Shown in pieces: positions 25,221 through 33,805 of a DNA stretch of 64,000 bases (within the stretch, counting starts at the first letter, position 1; the number at the start of each line of letters is the position of its first letter). The DNA is from Bacillota bacterium (GTDB lineage: Bacteria > Bacillota > Clostridia > Acetivibrionales > DSM-1351): contig JAEWOH010000034.1 in NCBI GenBank assembly GCA_023460955.1, positions 1 to 64,000 on the forward strand, written 5' to 3'. The translations under genes and the position numbers were made by a program. The notes under the pieces are model-generated. The model did no database searches and had not been told where the DNA came from. It was given only the letters and a program-made list of their open reading frames with translations.

Positions 25221-26204
25221 ATGTTACTAGAGGTTAAAAATTTAAAAACAGAATTTAAATTAAAAAATGGTGTGGTTAACGCAGTTGATGACATCAGTTT
25301 TTCTATCGATAAAGGTAAAATACTTGCTATTGTCGGCGAATCAGGTTCTGGGAAGAGCGTTACCTCCCTTTCAATTATGGGACTCTTACAGGATCCGGGA
25401 CGTGTTGCAGAAGGAGAAATTCTCTTCAAGGGACAGGATTTGTTGAAAATGAGCAAAGCAGAAATGAGGGCCGTACGTGGTGACCAGATATCAATGATAT
25501 TTCAGGAACCTATGACCTCATTGAATCCTGTTTACAGAATCAAGGACCAGATCATGGAAAGCATTATGACCCATATGAAGGTCTCAAAAAAGGAAGCGCT
25601 GAAACGTACAATTGAAATGCTTGAGATTGTTGGAATACCTTCAGCTGAAAAACGTGCTAATGATTACCCCCATCAGATGAGCGGAGGTATGAGGCAGAGA
25701 GTAATGATAGCGATGGCTCTGATTGGGAATCCGGAGCTTTTGATAGCCGATGAGCCTACAACGGCATTGGATGTGACAATACAAGCTCAGATTCTGGATC
25801 TGCTTTATCATATGCGTGAGAAATTTAATATGGCTGTTATGCTGATTACGCACGATTTAGGTGTTGTATCTGAAGCTGCAGACCATGTTATTGTAATGTA
25901 CTGCGGAAAAATTGTAGAGGAAGCTGAGGTGCGTTCTTTATTTGAGAACCCGCTCCACCCGTACACTCTCGGTCTACTCCGCTCCATCCCCAGAATTGAA
26001 GATGAAAGTGATGAGCCGCTCTACATGATTAAGGGCATAGTACCAAATCCTTTAAATATGCCGGACGGCTGCCCATTCTCTGACCGTTGCGACAGATGTA
26101 TGGACCGCTGTCGCAAAGAGATGCCCCAATTGATTGAAAAGGATGGGCACAAGGTACGCTGCTTCCTTTATGAGAATGAAAATAAAGGAGGTAAACAGGC
26201 ATGA
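25221..26204 (+). CDS. dppD: Peptide ABC transporter ATPase, DppD/OppD type
   Basis: Cytoplasmic ATPase of 327 aa. Walker A GESGSGKS (near 39), Q-loop FQEPMTSLNP, signature MSGGMRQR (near 155), Walker B LLIADEPTTALD and H-loop THDLG are all present. The C-terminal oligopeptide/dipeptide extension (about 235-325) has the CPFSDRCDRCMDRC cysteine cluster, which in this family can bind an iron-sulfur cluster. RBS AAGGTGG precedes the ATG. It overlaps dppF by 4 bp. Confidence 0.95.
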   Translation: MLLEVKNLKTEFKLKNGVVNAVDDISFSIDKGKILAIVGESGSGKSVTSLSIMGLLQDPGRVAEGEILFKGQDLLKMSKAEMRAVRGDQISMIFQEPMTSLNPVYRIKDQIMESIMTHMKVSKKEALKRTIEMLEIVGIPSAEKRANDYPHQMSGGMRQRVMIAMALIGNPELLIADEPTTALDVTIQAQILDLLYHMREKFNMAVMLITHDLGVVSEAADHVIVMYCGKIVEEAEVRSLFENPLHPYTLGLLRSIPRIEDESDEPLYMIKGIVPNPLNMPDGCPFSDRCDRCMDRCRKEMPQLIEKDGHKVRCFLYENENKGGKQA

Positions 26205-27166
26205 GTGAAACATTAGTTGAAATAAAAAATCTAAAAAAGTACTTTACCCTGGATCATGACTTTTTCGGCCGTCCTACCTCTGTCTTAAAAGCAACCGATG
26301 ACGTCTCCTTCAGTATAAGTAAGGGGGAGACCTTTGGGCTGGTCGGAGAGTCCGGCTGCGGAAAAACCACCATCGGAAAAATGTTGGTTAACTTGTATGC
26401 TCCTACATCAGGACAGATATTATTTGAGGGTAATGACCTTACAAAGTTATCAGAGGCAAAACGCAGAGAATACAGCAAGGATATCCAATTAATTTTCCAG
26501 GATCCCTATGCGTCCCTTAATCCAAGAATGACAGTCGGAGATATAATAGCAGAACCTATTAAAATAAATAATCTCCTTCCAAAGGAAAAAATAGAAGCAA
26601 GGGTTTCCTATCTTCTTAGCTGCGTCGGTTTGGCAAATCACCAAAGGAACCGCTATCCCCACGAATTCTCAGGCGGACAGCGTCAGCGTGTCGGAATTGC
26701 ACGTGCTCTTGCGGTTCAGCCTAAGCTTATTGTATGTGATGAGCCTGTTTCCGCTCTCGACGTGTCAATTCAGGCCCAGGTTTTAAACCTGCTTGACGAA
26801 TTGAAGGAAGAATTCGGTTTGACCTACCTGTTTATTGCGCATGGTTTGAACGTTGTAAAGCACATAAGTGATCGTGTCGGAGTCATGTATCTTGGAAAGC
26901 TGGTAGAGATAGCGCCCAAAAAGGAATTGTATTCAAATCCTCTCCATCCGTATACACAGGCACTGCTTTCAGCTATTCCTTCGGTTGATCCTACAAACAA
27001 AAAGCAGCGTATAATTCTCTCCGGTGACGTTCCAAGCCCCATTGATCTTCCAGACGGCTGCCGCTTCTGCTCACGCTGTTTCAAGAAGATTGACGGCTGT
27101 GAAAAGGATGAACCGGCGTTAAAAGAAGTATCACCAGGACATTTTGTGGCATGTAAGCTCTATTAA
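26201..27166 (+). CDS. dppF: Peptide ABC transporter ATPase, DppF/OppF type
   Basis: The second ATPase (321 aa) forming a heterodimer with DppD. It has Walker A GESGCGKT (near 47), Q-loop FQDPYASLNPRM, signature FSGGQRQRVG, Walker B LIVCDEPVSALD and an H-loop in which HGLN follows FIA. The C-terminal oligo-extension includes CRFCSRCFKKIDGCE. The start overlaps the dppD stop (ATGA). It is last in the operon and a strong terminator follows. Confidence 0.95.
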   Translation: MSETLVEIKNLKKYFTLDHDFFGRPTSVLKATDDVSFSISKGETFGLVGESGCGKTTIGKMLVNLYAPTSGQILFEGNDLTKLSEAKRREYSKDIQLIFQDPYASLNPRMTVGDIIAEPIKINNLLPKEKIEARVSYLLSCVGLANHQRNRYPHEFSGGQRQRVGIARALAVQPKLIVCDEPVSALDVSIQAQVLNLLDELKEEFGLTYLFIAHGLNVVKHISDRVGVMYLGKLVEIAPKKELYSNPLHPYTQALLSAIPSVDPTNKKQRIILSGDVPSPIDLPDGCRFCSRCFKKIDGCEKDEPALKEVSPGHFVACKLY

Positions 27167-27232
27167 TAGACTGTTTACATGATCCTCTTTTAAAATTCTT
27201 TTAGAAATAATAGCATGCTAAATAGCCTGCAA

Positions 27233-27276
27233 AACGACCTCCAGGACATTCTGAGCGATGTACAGGAGGTTGTTTT
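27233..27276 (+). terminator. Terminator of the dpp operon
   Basis: Ten-bp stem AACGACCTCC / GGAGGTTGTT with a 22-nt loop, followed by TTTTTTG on the plus strand. Confidence 0.85.
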
Positions 27277-27366
27277 TTGTGGTATATTTATTTTATTATT
27301 GTAAAGTGTATGGTAATGTGTATTCTAAATTTGGCTTAATTACAGTTTTATTCTGGAGAGTATCTT

Positions 27367-28332
27367 ATGAAGCTTTTATTGGCACCAATTCAAAGTATGA
27401 CCATTGCACCCTATAGAAACGCCTTTGCTGAAATGTTCGGTGGTATTGATGAATATTATTCGCCTTTTATTGCCACTGCAGAGCAAAGTAAAATTAGCAG
27501 AGCACTTTTAAAGGATATTCTTCCTGAGAATAACAGTCCAAAAGTAAAGGTTATACCTCAGCTTCTGGGGAATAACGGAGTAGACTTTAAAGCGTTTGCC
27601 TCCGCCATCACCGATTTGGGGTATGACGAAATCAACTGGAACATAGGCTGTCCCTTCCCCATGGTAGCTAATAAGAAAAAAGGTTCCGGACTTCTGCCAT
27701 ATTCAGATATAATAAAGGAATTCCTTGACATTGTATGTAAAGACAAAGCTTACGTACTAACTGTAAAAATGAGACTGGGGCTTAACAACGCTGAAGAAGG
27801 GCTGAAGGTAATGGAGGTGCTGAACGAATATCCTCTGGGAGGTGTTATTATACATGCCCGTACAGGGAATCAGATGTATACCGGCACAGTTGATTTTTCT
27901 TCCTTTGAAGCTCTCTCAGCCGCCGGAAAGCATAGTATTACCTATAACGGAGACATATACACCCTGGCTGACTTTCATAATGTCACAGGTCGCTTCCCTG
28001 CTATTAAGAGTTACATGCTGGGCAGGGGAGCACTCAGGGATCCCTTCCTGCCGGCGGCTATTAAAGGTACTGTAACTCCTTCCGAAGATAGAATGAGTAT
28101 TATCAAAAAGTTTCATAATGAGATTTTCAATTATTATAAAGCCAACCTCTCGGGTAATAAGCATCTATGTGATAAAATGAAAGAATTCTGGTCATACATG
28201 TCAATTCACATAGATAAAGATGGTAAACTAATAAAAAAAATAAAGAAGTGTCACAGTGAATCATCTTACCTGAATATCATTAATAACGTACTTGATAACT
28301 CAACTTTGTGGAATGAGCTTCCTTACAAATAG
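27367..28332 (+). CDS. tRNA-dihydrouridine synthase
   Basis: FMN enzyme reducing uridine to dihydrouridine in tRNA. The 321-aa protein starts MKLLLAPIQSMT (FMN-binding loop) and has the active-site cysteine in NWNIGCPFPMV (Cys95). VKMRLG (near 140) and IIHARTGNQMYTG (near 160) are typical, followed by YNGDIY and MLGRGALRDP for phosphate binding. It is a single gene facing the rex gene across a two-way terminator. Which Dus subfamily, and so which tRNA position, cannot be told from the sequence alone. Confidence 0.93.
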   Translation: MKLLLAPIQSMTIAPYRNAFAEMFGGIDEYYSPFIATAEQSKISRALLKDILPENNSPKVKVIPQLLGNNGVDFKAFASAITDLGYDEINWNIGCPFPMVANKKKGSGLLPYSDIIKEFLDIVCKDKAYVLTVKMRLGLNNAEEGLKVMEVLNEYPLGGVIIHARTGNQMYTGTVDFSSFEALSAAGKHSITYNGDIYTLADFHNVTGRFPAIKSYMLGRGALRDPFLPAAIKGTVTPSEDRMSIIKKFHNEIFNYYKANLSGNKHLCDKMKEFWSYMSIHIDKDGKLIKKIKKCHSESSYLNIINNVLDNSTLWNELPYK

Positions 28333-28380
28333 ATTTTCCTTCGTTCTCTATAACAAAGAATAAAGGTGGTTGGTCTAAAA

Positions 28381-28401
28381 AAGCCGGTCAGCAACCGGCT
28401 T
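28381..28401. terminator. Bidirectional terminator between dus and rex
   Basis: Eight-bp stem AAGCCGGT / ACCGGCTT with a 5-nt loop. A-run on one side and T-rich sequence on the other; the stronger T-run (TTTTTT) is on the minus strand, for rex. Confidence 0.85.
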
Positions 28402-28440
28402 TACATTGTTTCTCTATTATATTAAAGACTGTCGTATTAT

Positions 28441-29091
28441 TTAAGACAATGGCTCTTCTTTAAAGAACTTGTCGTTTAATTTATATCCTAAAACCATCAA
28501 GCTATCACTTAAGTGAACATTTTCAACAATTACATCATAAGGAATTTTCAGATCCATCGGAGAGAAATTCCATAAACCCCTTACTCCAAGTTTTGCAACC
28601 CTGTCTGCAAGAGCTGCCGTCTCTCTATACGGAACACATAGCATTGCTATATCCACCTTGCTATCTGAAACAAAAGCTTCTATATCATTGAGGTTTCTTA
28701 CTTCCAAATCCTTGATTTTCTTACCTACAATTTCGGGATTTACATCAAATACTCCTATTATCCTGAAGCCTCTTTTTTCAAAGTTCCCATAATTAGCTAA
28801 AGCTTGACCCATATTACCTGCGCCTATAATAATGCAGTTAAATGTTCTATTAATTCCCAGGATATTTCCTATCTCAGTATATAAGGACTCCACGTTATAA
28901 CCATAACCTTGCTGTCCAAAACCACCAAAACAGTTTAAGTCCTGTCTTATTTGGGAAGCAGTAATTCCCATTCTAGTACTTAGCTCTTTGGAGGATACTC
29001 TTTTTATTCCAAGCTCTAATAAATAATTAAGATACCTGTGATATCTCGGAAGTCTTTTTATTACAGCCATAGAAATTTTCTTTGAAGCCAT
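28441..29091 (-). CDS. rex: Rex, redox-sensing transcriptional repressor
   Basis: Represses fermentation and NADH-reoxidation genes and senses the NADH/NAD+ ratio. The 216-aa protein has an N-terminal winged-helix domain (RVSSKELSTRMGITASQIRQD, split here by family comparison, near 30-50) with GGFGQQGYGYNV. A Rossmann domain with IIGAGNMGQAL (near 90) binds NAD(H), and a C-terminal swapped helix follows. A GTG at 29103 is in frame, but GAGGTGA lies 8-9 bp before the ATG at 29091, which I chose. A Rex-like palindrome overlaps its own promoter. Confidence 0.95.
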   Translation of the reverse strand: MASKKISMAVIKRLPRYHRYLNYLLELGIKRVSSKELSTRMGITASQIRQDLNCFGGFGQQGYGYNVESLYTEIGNILGINRTFNCIIIGAGNMGQALANYGNFEKRGFRIIGVFDVNPEIVGKKIKDLEVRNLNDIEAFVSDSKVDIAMLCVPYRETAALADRVAKLGVRGLWNFSPMDLKIPYDVIVENVHLSDSLMVLGYKLNDKFFKEEPLS

Positions 29092-29126
29092 TGGATTTTT
29101 CACCTCATTATTCTGTTTGTGTTCGT

Positions 29127-29156
29127 ATTATATCACCCTTGTTATTTTATTGTCAA
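29127..29156 (-). promoter_or_regulatory. rex promoter with overlapping Rex-type operator
   Basis: Consensus -35 TTGACA (29151-29156), 18-bp spacer, -10 TATAAT (29127-29132) on the minus strand. The 18-mer at 29139-29156 (minus strand TTGACAATAAAATAACAA) fits the clostridial Rex site TTGTTAA-N4-TTAACAA with three mismatches, suggesting autoregulation. Confidence 0.75.
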
Positions 29157-29289
29157 TATTGCTGAATGTATTAATTGCTAAAATATGTTAAATATTAATA
29201 ATAGAATAACACCGGTTTAAATTAAATTAGTGTCAAATTTACAAATGCATGTTAAAATAATCATGTAAGTAACTAAAGATGACAAAATA

Positions 29290-29332
29290 AACTATTTTCC
29301 ACCGGAGCGGTAACCTGCACCTGAAAATAGTT
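29290..29332 (+). other. Structured 5' leader of the GT4-CsaB gene
   Basis: Perfect 10-bp closing stem AACTATTTTC / GAAAATAGTT encloses an inner ACCG-GAG-CGGT triloop hairpin and a single-stranded segment AACCTGCACCT. It ends 4 nt before the ribosome binding site GGAGG, so it could influence translation. It matches no riboswitch class known to me. Confidence 0.55.
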
Positions 29333-29347
29333 ACTTGGAGGAACATA

Positions 29348-31606
29348 ATGAAAGTTTTGCACATTATCGGCGGAGGAGATGTAGGCGGAGCTAAAGTACA
29401 TGTACTGAGCCTTGTAAAACAGCTTTCTTCAAATATCGATGTGACCTTGCTTTGTCTTAGACCTGGAGCCTTTGCAGATGAAGCCCGTGCAATTGGGATT
29501 AAAGTTGAAGTTATTAAATCAATTAATATATTTTCTGATATAAAAAAAGCTATTGCCCTTGTAAAAGCAAACCAATACCATGTTATACACTCACATGGTT
29601 CAAAGGCTAATATTTTTGCATATGCCATAAAAAAAGCCTGTAAGATTCCAGTTGTTACTACAATTCACAGTGATTATAAACTTGATTATTTACAGAGCCT
29701 GTATAAAAGGTTGACTATAGGGGTTATTAATTCACGTGTACTCAGAAAACTTGACTATTACATAGTAGTTACAAGTGCTTTCAGGAAGATGCTCGTTGAG
29801 AGAGGTTTCAGCAACGACAGAATTTACACTATTTTAAACGGTATGGACATGAAAAAGCCCTCTTCGGTATTCACCCGAGAGGAGTTCTCAGAAAAATACA
29901 GAGTTGCTTTAAGCGATGATGATATACTAGTGGGTACTGCTGCAAGGCTTGACCCTGTTAAGGATATCGGCACCTTGTTGGAAGCCGCTAAATATGTTGT
30001 TCAGAAGAACCCCTCTGTTAAATTTCTAATCGGAGGAGAAGGCGAACAAAGCAAGGAACTCAAAGCCAGAGCAAGCCAGCTAGGCCTAGAGAAAAATGTG
30101 TTCTTTCTCGGCTGGTTGAATAATCCTAATGATTTAATCAGTATTATAGATATCAATGTGATGACTTCAATAAGTGAAGGTTTCCCGTATTATCTTCTGG
30201 AAGGTGCAAGATATTCAAAAGCAACTATTTGCAGCAGAGTTGGAGGTATTCCTGATTTAATTGAATCCAATGTGAACGGATATCTTTTTGAAGCCAGGGA
30301 CTATGCTACTTTAACTGCTCAAATACTTGACCTTGCTACGGACAAGATAAAAAGAGAAACCTTCGGAAGTAAGTTGTATGAAAAGGCCTTTTCAGAATTT
30401 TCATTGGACGCAATGCGTAAAACTCAAATGGGTATTTATGAGGCGATTCTTAGTGATGTTTCAGGAAGGAAGTCTCTTTCAGGTAAAACTGTTAAGAAGA
30501 AATATGATGTTATAATTTCAGGTTATTATGGCTTCAGTAATATAGGCGATGATGCCATGCTAAGGTCTATAGTTGATAATCTCAGACAGCAGAAGTCAGA
30601 TATCTCCATATTAGTGTTATCCAAAAAGCCTGTGGAAACCTCTCTAAGTTATAATGTAAGTGCCATAAACAGAAAGAACATGTTTGCTGTTTATTCTTCT
30701 ATGAAAAGAGCCAAGCTCTTCATTTATGGTGGGGGTAACATAATTCAGGATAGTACCAGCTCTCGTTCGATTTTATTCTATTTGGGAACAGCTTGGCTGG
30801 CAAAAAAACTTGGTCTTAAGGTTATGTTTTATGCAAATGGCATTGGCCCAATAAACAAAAACAGAAATGCACAGTATTCAAAGAAGATTCTCAATATGGC
30901 TGATGTTATAACCGTCAGAGAAAAAATATCGTTCAAAGAGCTTGAGCGAATGGGTATAACTAAACCTAAGATTATGCTTACAGCCGATGCTGCACTTGCC
31001 GTTCGTTTCAATGTAAACACTAAAGGACCTGATGAGATATTTATCAATGAAGGAATACCCTTAAATGCTGCTTATGCAGGTTTTTCTGTCAGAAAGTGTC
31101 CCGGCTGTGACAAACATCAGCAGGCAAAATATGAAAAGATAATTGCTGAGACAGCAGACTATATTTATAACAATTATAACCTGATACCGGTTTTTATACC
31201 GATGGAATACCAGGTTGATATCGCTACCATTGAAAATATAGTTTCAAGAATGAGAACAAATGGTTATATAATTACAAATAACCATTCTGTTCCGGAAACC
31301 TTTGAGATTATAAAGAAAATGAGCATAATGGTCGGAATGCGTCTGCACGCATTAATATTTGCGGCATACATGAATGTTCCAGTTGTGGGAATTAGTTATC
31401 AGCCCAAGGTTGAGGGTTTTCTTGATTATATTAATCAGCCTGCCGTTGGCCATGTAAAAGATATTACCTTTGAAGCTCTTAAATCAAAAGTAGATCAGTT
31501 ATTGTTAAACAGTGACTCTGTAAAGCAAGAACTCAGTAAATCTGTGGGACTTTTGGTGGATAAGGCAGAAGAAAATTCCCGGCTTGCTATTGAATTGATT
31601 TCTTAA
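29348..31606 (+). CDS. Bifunctional fusion: GT4 glycosyltransferase + CsaB polysaccharide pyruvyl transferase
   Basis: The 752-aa protein joins two enzymes. Residues 1-370 are a GT-B glycosyltransferase family 4: GGGDVGGAKVHV near 8, HSHGSKAN near 82, VGTAARLDPVKD near 195, and ISEGFPYYLLEGARYSK with the donor-binding E motif near 277. Residues about 385-750 form a CsaB-type pyruvyl transferase: GYYGFSNIGDDAML near 395, GGGNIIQD near 463, ANGIGP near 497, and VGMRLHALIFAAY near 662. CsaB proteins pyruvylate secondary wall polysaccharide, which anchors SLH proteins. The fusion probably builds and pyruvylates such a glycan. No signal or TM segment, so it is cytosolic. Confidence 0.88.
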   Translation: MKVLHIIGGGDVGGAKVHVLSLVKQLSSNIDVTLLCLRPGAFADEARAIGIKVEVIKSINIFSDIKKAIALVKANQYHVIHSHGSKANIFAYAIKKACKIPVVTTIHSDYKLDYLQSLYKRLTIGVINSRVLRKLDYYIVVTSAFRKMLVERGFSNDRIYTILNGMDMKKPSSVFTREEFSEKYRVALSDDDILVGTAARLDPVKDIGTLLEAAKYVVQKNPSVKFLIGGEGEQSKELKARASQLGLEKNVFFLGWLNNPNDLISIIDINVMTSISEGFPYYLLEGARYSKATICSRVGGIPDLIESNVNGYLFEARDYATLTAQILDLATDKIKRETFGSKLYEKAFSEFSLDAMRKTQMGIYEAILSDVSGRKSLSGKTVKKKYDVIISGYYGFSNIGDDAMLRSIVDNLRQQKSDISILVLSKKPVETSLSYNVSAINRKNMFAVYSSMKRAKLFIYGGGNIIQDSTSSRSILFYLGTAWLAKKLGLKVMFYANGIGPINKNRNAQYSKKILNMADVITVREKISFKELERMGITKPKIMLTADAALAVRFNVNTKGPDEIFINEGIPLNAAYAGFSVRKCPGCDKHQQAKYEKIIAETADYIYNNYNLIPVFIPMEYQVDIATIENIVSRMRTNGYIITNNHSVPETFEIIKKMSIMVGMRLHALIFAAYMNVPVVGISYQPKVEGFLDYINQPAVGHVKDITFEALKSKVDQLLLNSDSVKQELSKSVGLLVDKAEENSRLAIELIS

Positions 31607-31611
31607 AAGTA

Positions 31612-31645
31612 ACGCCGGCAGGTATTAATACCTGCCGGCGTTTTG
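31612..31645. terminator. Strong terminator after the GT4-CsaB gene
   Basis: Perfect 15-bp inverted repeat (first arm ACGCCGGCAGGTATT) followed by TTTTG on the plus strand. A-rich bases on the other side allow it to work for the convergent ABC-F gene as well. Confidence 0.88.
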
Positions 31646-31687
31646 TTAGTTTAGCGCTATATTTCAATATAATGTATTTGAAAAAAC

Positions 31688-33619
31688 TTACTCTTTGTCT
31701 GCAGGAAGCTGCTGGTTTTCCAGTTGCTCACTAACCTCGGTCCAAACAGCATACAGTTCTTCAAGTTTCTGCTCTTTTACCGTCTTTTCTTCGGTTAGCT
31801 CTATTAACTTTACATGATCGGTGGCAGCTTCAACCATTTCATTTTCCAGCTCCTCAAGCCGCCCTTCCAGATTTGAGATCTCTTTTTCAGCGTCTGAAAG
31901 CTGCTTTTCAAGTTTTCTTATCCTGCTGCGTTCCTCTTTCGTGGCTATTCTGCTTTGCTTTGCCTCGGATATGGTATTTATCTCATTTGAGTTATTTTGA
32001 GCAGTGTTTTTTCTAATGTGGGAAACAAAATAGGTATAGTTTCCCATACAATCAACCGGCGGAGTTACACCGATATCTATTATCCTTGTAGCCAGCTTGT
32101 CAATAAAGTATCTGTCATGGGAAACTATCAGCATTGTCCCTTCATAATCCATCAAAGCTTCCTCAAGAATTTCTCTAGAATTAATATCAAGATGGTTTGT
32201 AGGCTCATCCAGAATAATGAAATTTGCTTCCGAGAAAATGAGTTTAAGCATGGACACTCTACTCTTCTCTCCTCCGCTTAGAACAGATATCTTTTTAAAC
32301 ACATCCTCACCGGTAAACAGAAACGCGGCAAGTGCGCTTCTTACCTCTGTCTGGATGAGCTTCTGATTTACGCTCCATACCTCATCAAGTATAGTGTTAT
32401 CTTTATTCAGGTCAGCCATCTCCTGATCATAATAGCCCATGTCCACTTTTGCACCAAAGCTAAACTTACCCGAGGTCGCATCAAGCCTTCCTGCCAGAAT
32501 CTTCAACAGAGTTGATTTGCCGCAACCGTTAGGACCAAGCAAAAATACTCTTTCTGCCCTTTTCACCTTAAAGCTTAAATTTTCAAATAGTTTTTTATCC
32601 CCGTAAGCTTTAGAAACAGAATCAAGTTCAAGAACCTCATTTCCGCTGGTTACGGCCTGATTAAATCTCATTCTCATCTTCGAGGGAGCGGCTTCAGGCT
32701 TATCAATTTTAACCATTCTGTCGAGGGCTTTCAGCCTGCTTTCAGCTGTAACAATGTTTTTCTCTCTGTTAAATCTCCTCTGCTGCTCAATAATTGCTTC
32801 CTGTCTTGCTATTTCCTTTTGCTGCAGCTGATAATGCTTTTCCTGTATTTCACGGTTGATGGCTTTCTGCTTAACAAAGCCTGAATAGTTTGTATTGTAG
32901 AAGGTGCTTGTTTTATTTTCTATTTCAATAGTTTTATTTGTTACAGAATCTAAAAAGTATCGGTCATGGGATATGATTAGAAGGCATTTTTTATAATTCT
33001 TAAGGTAATCCTCCAGCCATTCAACCGCAGCAATATCCAGATGGTTTGTAGGCTCATCCAGCAGCAGAATATCGGGTTCCTCCAAGAGTACCTTTGCCAA
33101 TGCCAGACGTGTTTTCTGTCCACCGCTTAGTATACTTATCTTGCAATCAAATTCGCTGTCTGAGAAGCCAAGACCTCTTAACACACCCCTGATCCTGCTG
33201 TTATATTCAAAACCGCCCATATATGAGAATCTTTCAGTAAGCCTGCTGTACTCCTTCATTAAGGAATTCAGCTTTTCCTGATTTGTAGTTATGCTTATGT
33301 CTTTTTCAAGGCTCTTAATCCCCTCTTCCATAGAGACAAGATTCCTGAAGACATCAAGTAGTTCATCCCAAAGCGTATTATCCGTGTTCAAAGCTGCATT
33401 TTGCTTCAGATAACCTAAAACAAGCTCCTTTGAAATGAATACTTCTCCTTCTTCCTGATGCAGCTCACCTGTAAGAATTTTAAACAGAGTGGACTTGCCG
33501 GCCCCATTAACACCTACCAGACCAGCCTTGTCATTTTCCTGAAGGTTAAAAGAAATATTTTTTATAATTACCTCAGTTCCGTATGAAAAACCTATATTAT
33601 TACAGTTTAGTACTATCAC
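31688..33619 (-). CDS. ABC-F family ATPase (YdiF/Uup-like)
   Basis: Soluble tandem-ATPase protein (643 aa) of the ABC-F group that acts on ribosomes and not in membranes. ABC1 has Walker A GVNGAGKST (near 36), signature LSGGQKTRLAL and Walker B ILLLDEPTNHLD. An interdomain linker of the P-site tRNA-interaction type (about 240-310) follows. ABC2 has Walker A GPNGCGKST (near 357), LSGGEKSRVSM and FIILDEPTNHLD. A C-terminal coiled coil (about 550-640) is seen, as in YdiF/Uup proteins. No TM segments. Resistance versus housekeeping function cannot be decided from sequence. Confidence 0.92.
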   Translation of the reverse strand: MIVLNCNNIGFSYGTEVIIKNISFNLQENDKAGLVGVNGAGKSTLFKILTGELHQEEGEVFISKELVLGYLKQNAALNTDNTLWDELLDVFRNLVSMEEGIKSLEKDISITTNQEKLNSLMKEYSRLTERFSYMGGFEYNSRIRGVLRGLGFSDSEFDCKISILSGGQKTRLALAKVLLEEPDILLLDEPTNHLDIAAVEWLEDYLKNYKKCLLIISHDRYFLDSVTNKTIEIENKTSTFYNTNYSGFVKQKAINREIQEKHYQLQQKEIARQEAIIEQQRRFNREKNIVTAESRLKALDRMVKIDKPEAAPSKMRMRFNQAVTSGNEVLELDSVSKAYGDKKLFENLSFKVKRAERVFLLGPNGCGKSTLLKILAGRLDATSGKFSFGAKVDMGYYDQEMADLNKDNTILDEVWSVNQKLIQTEVRSALAAFLFTGEDVFKKISVLSGGEKSRVSMLKLIFSEANFIILDEPTNHLDINSREILEEALMDYEGTMLIVSHDRYFIDKLATRIIDIGVTPPVDCMGNYTYFVSHIRKNTAQNNSNEINTISEAKQSRIATKEERSRIRKLEKQLSDAEKEISNLEGRLEELENEMVEAATDHVKLIELTEEKTVKEQKLEELYAVWTEVSEQLENQQLPADKE

Positions 33620-33700
33620 AATAATTTCTCCAGACTTTATAATGTATCAGGGCGCGTCAGGCCCCGTAATAATCAAACAAATTCTAGTCTATTATAGCAA

Positions 33701-33730
33701 AAAAACAGGTATTCCAGCTACCTGTTTTTT
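33701..33730. terminator. Bidirectional terminator after the amidase gene
   Basis: Ten-bp stem AAAAACAGGT / ACCTGTTTTT with a 9-nt loop; T-runs on both strands. On the minus strand it ends the amidase transcript. Confidence 0.8.
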
Positions 33731-33768
33731 ATTATCACTTTTTAATATATGTAATTAAGCCTTCGCTG

Positions 33769-33804
33769 AGCAGTTTACTAGTAAGCTCAGCAGTTTACTA
33801 GTAA
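33769..33804. repeat. 20-bp tandem duplication at the amidase 3' end
   Basis: The 16-mer AGCAGTTTACTAGTAA occurs at 33769-33784 and again at 33789-33804, a 20-bp period, ending one base before the amidase stop codon region. It looks like a recent replication-slippage duplication. Confidence 0.8.
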
Positions 33805-33805
33805 T

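Noticed and set aside
24875..25456. 193-aa ORF antisense to dppC/dppD
   Set aside because: It lies opposite two clear genes and shows the reversed codon pattern typical of shadow frames.
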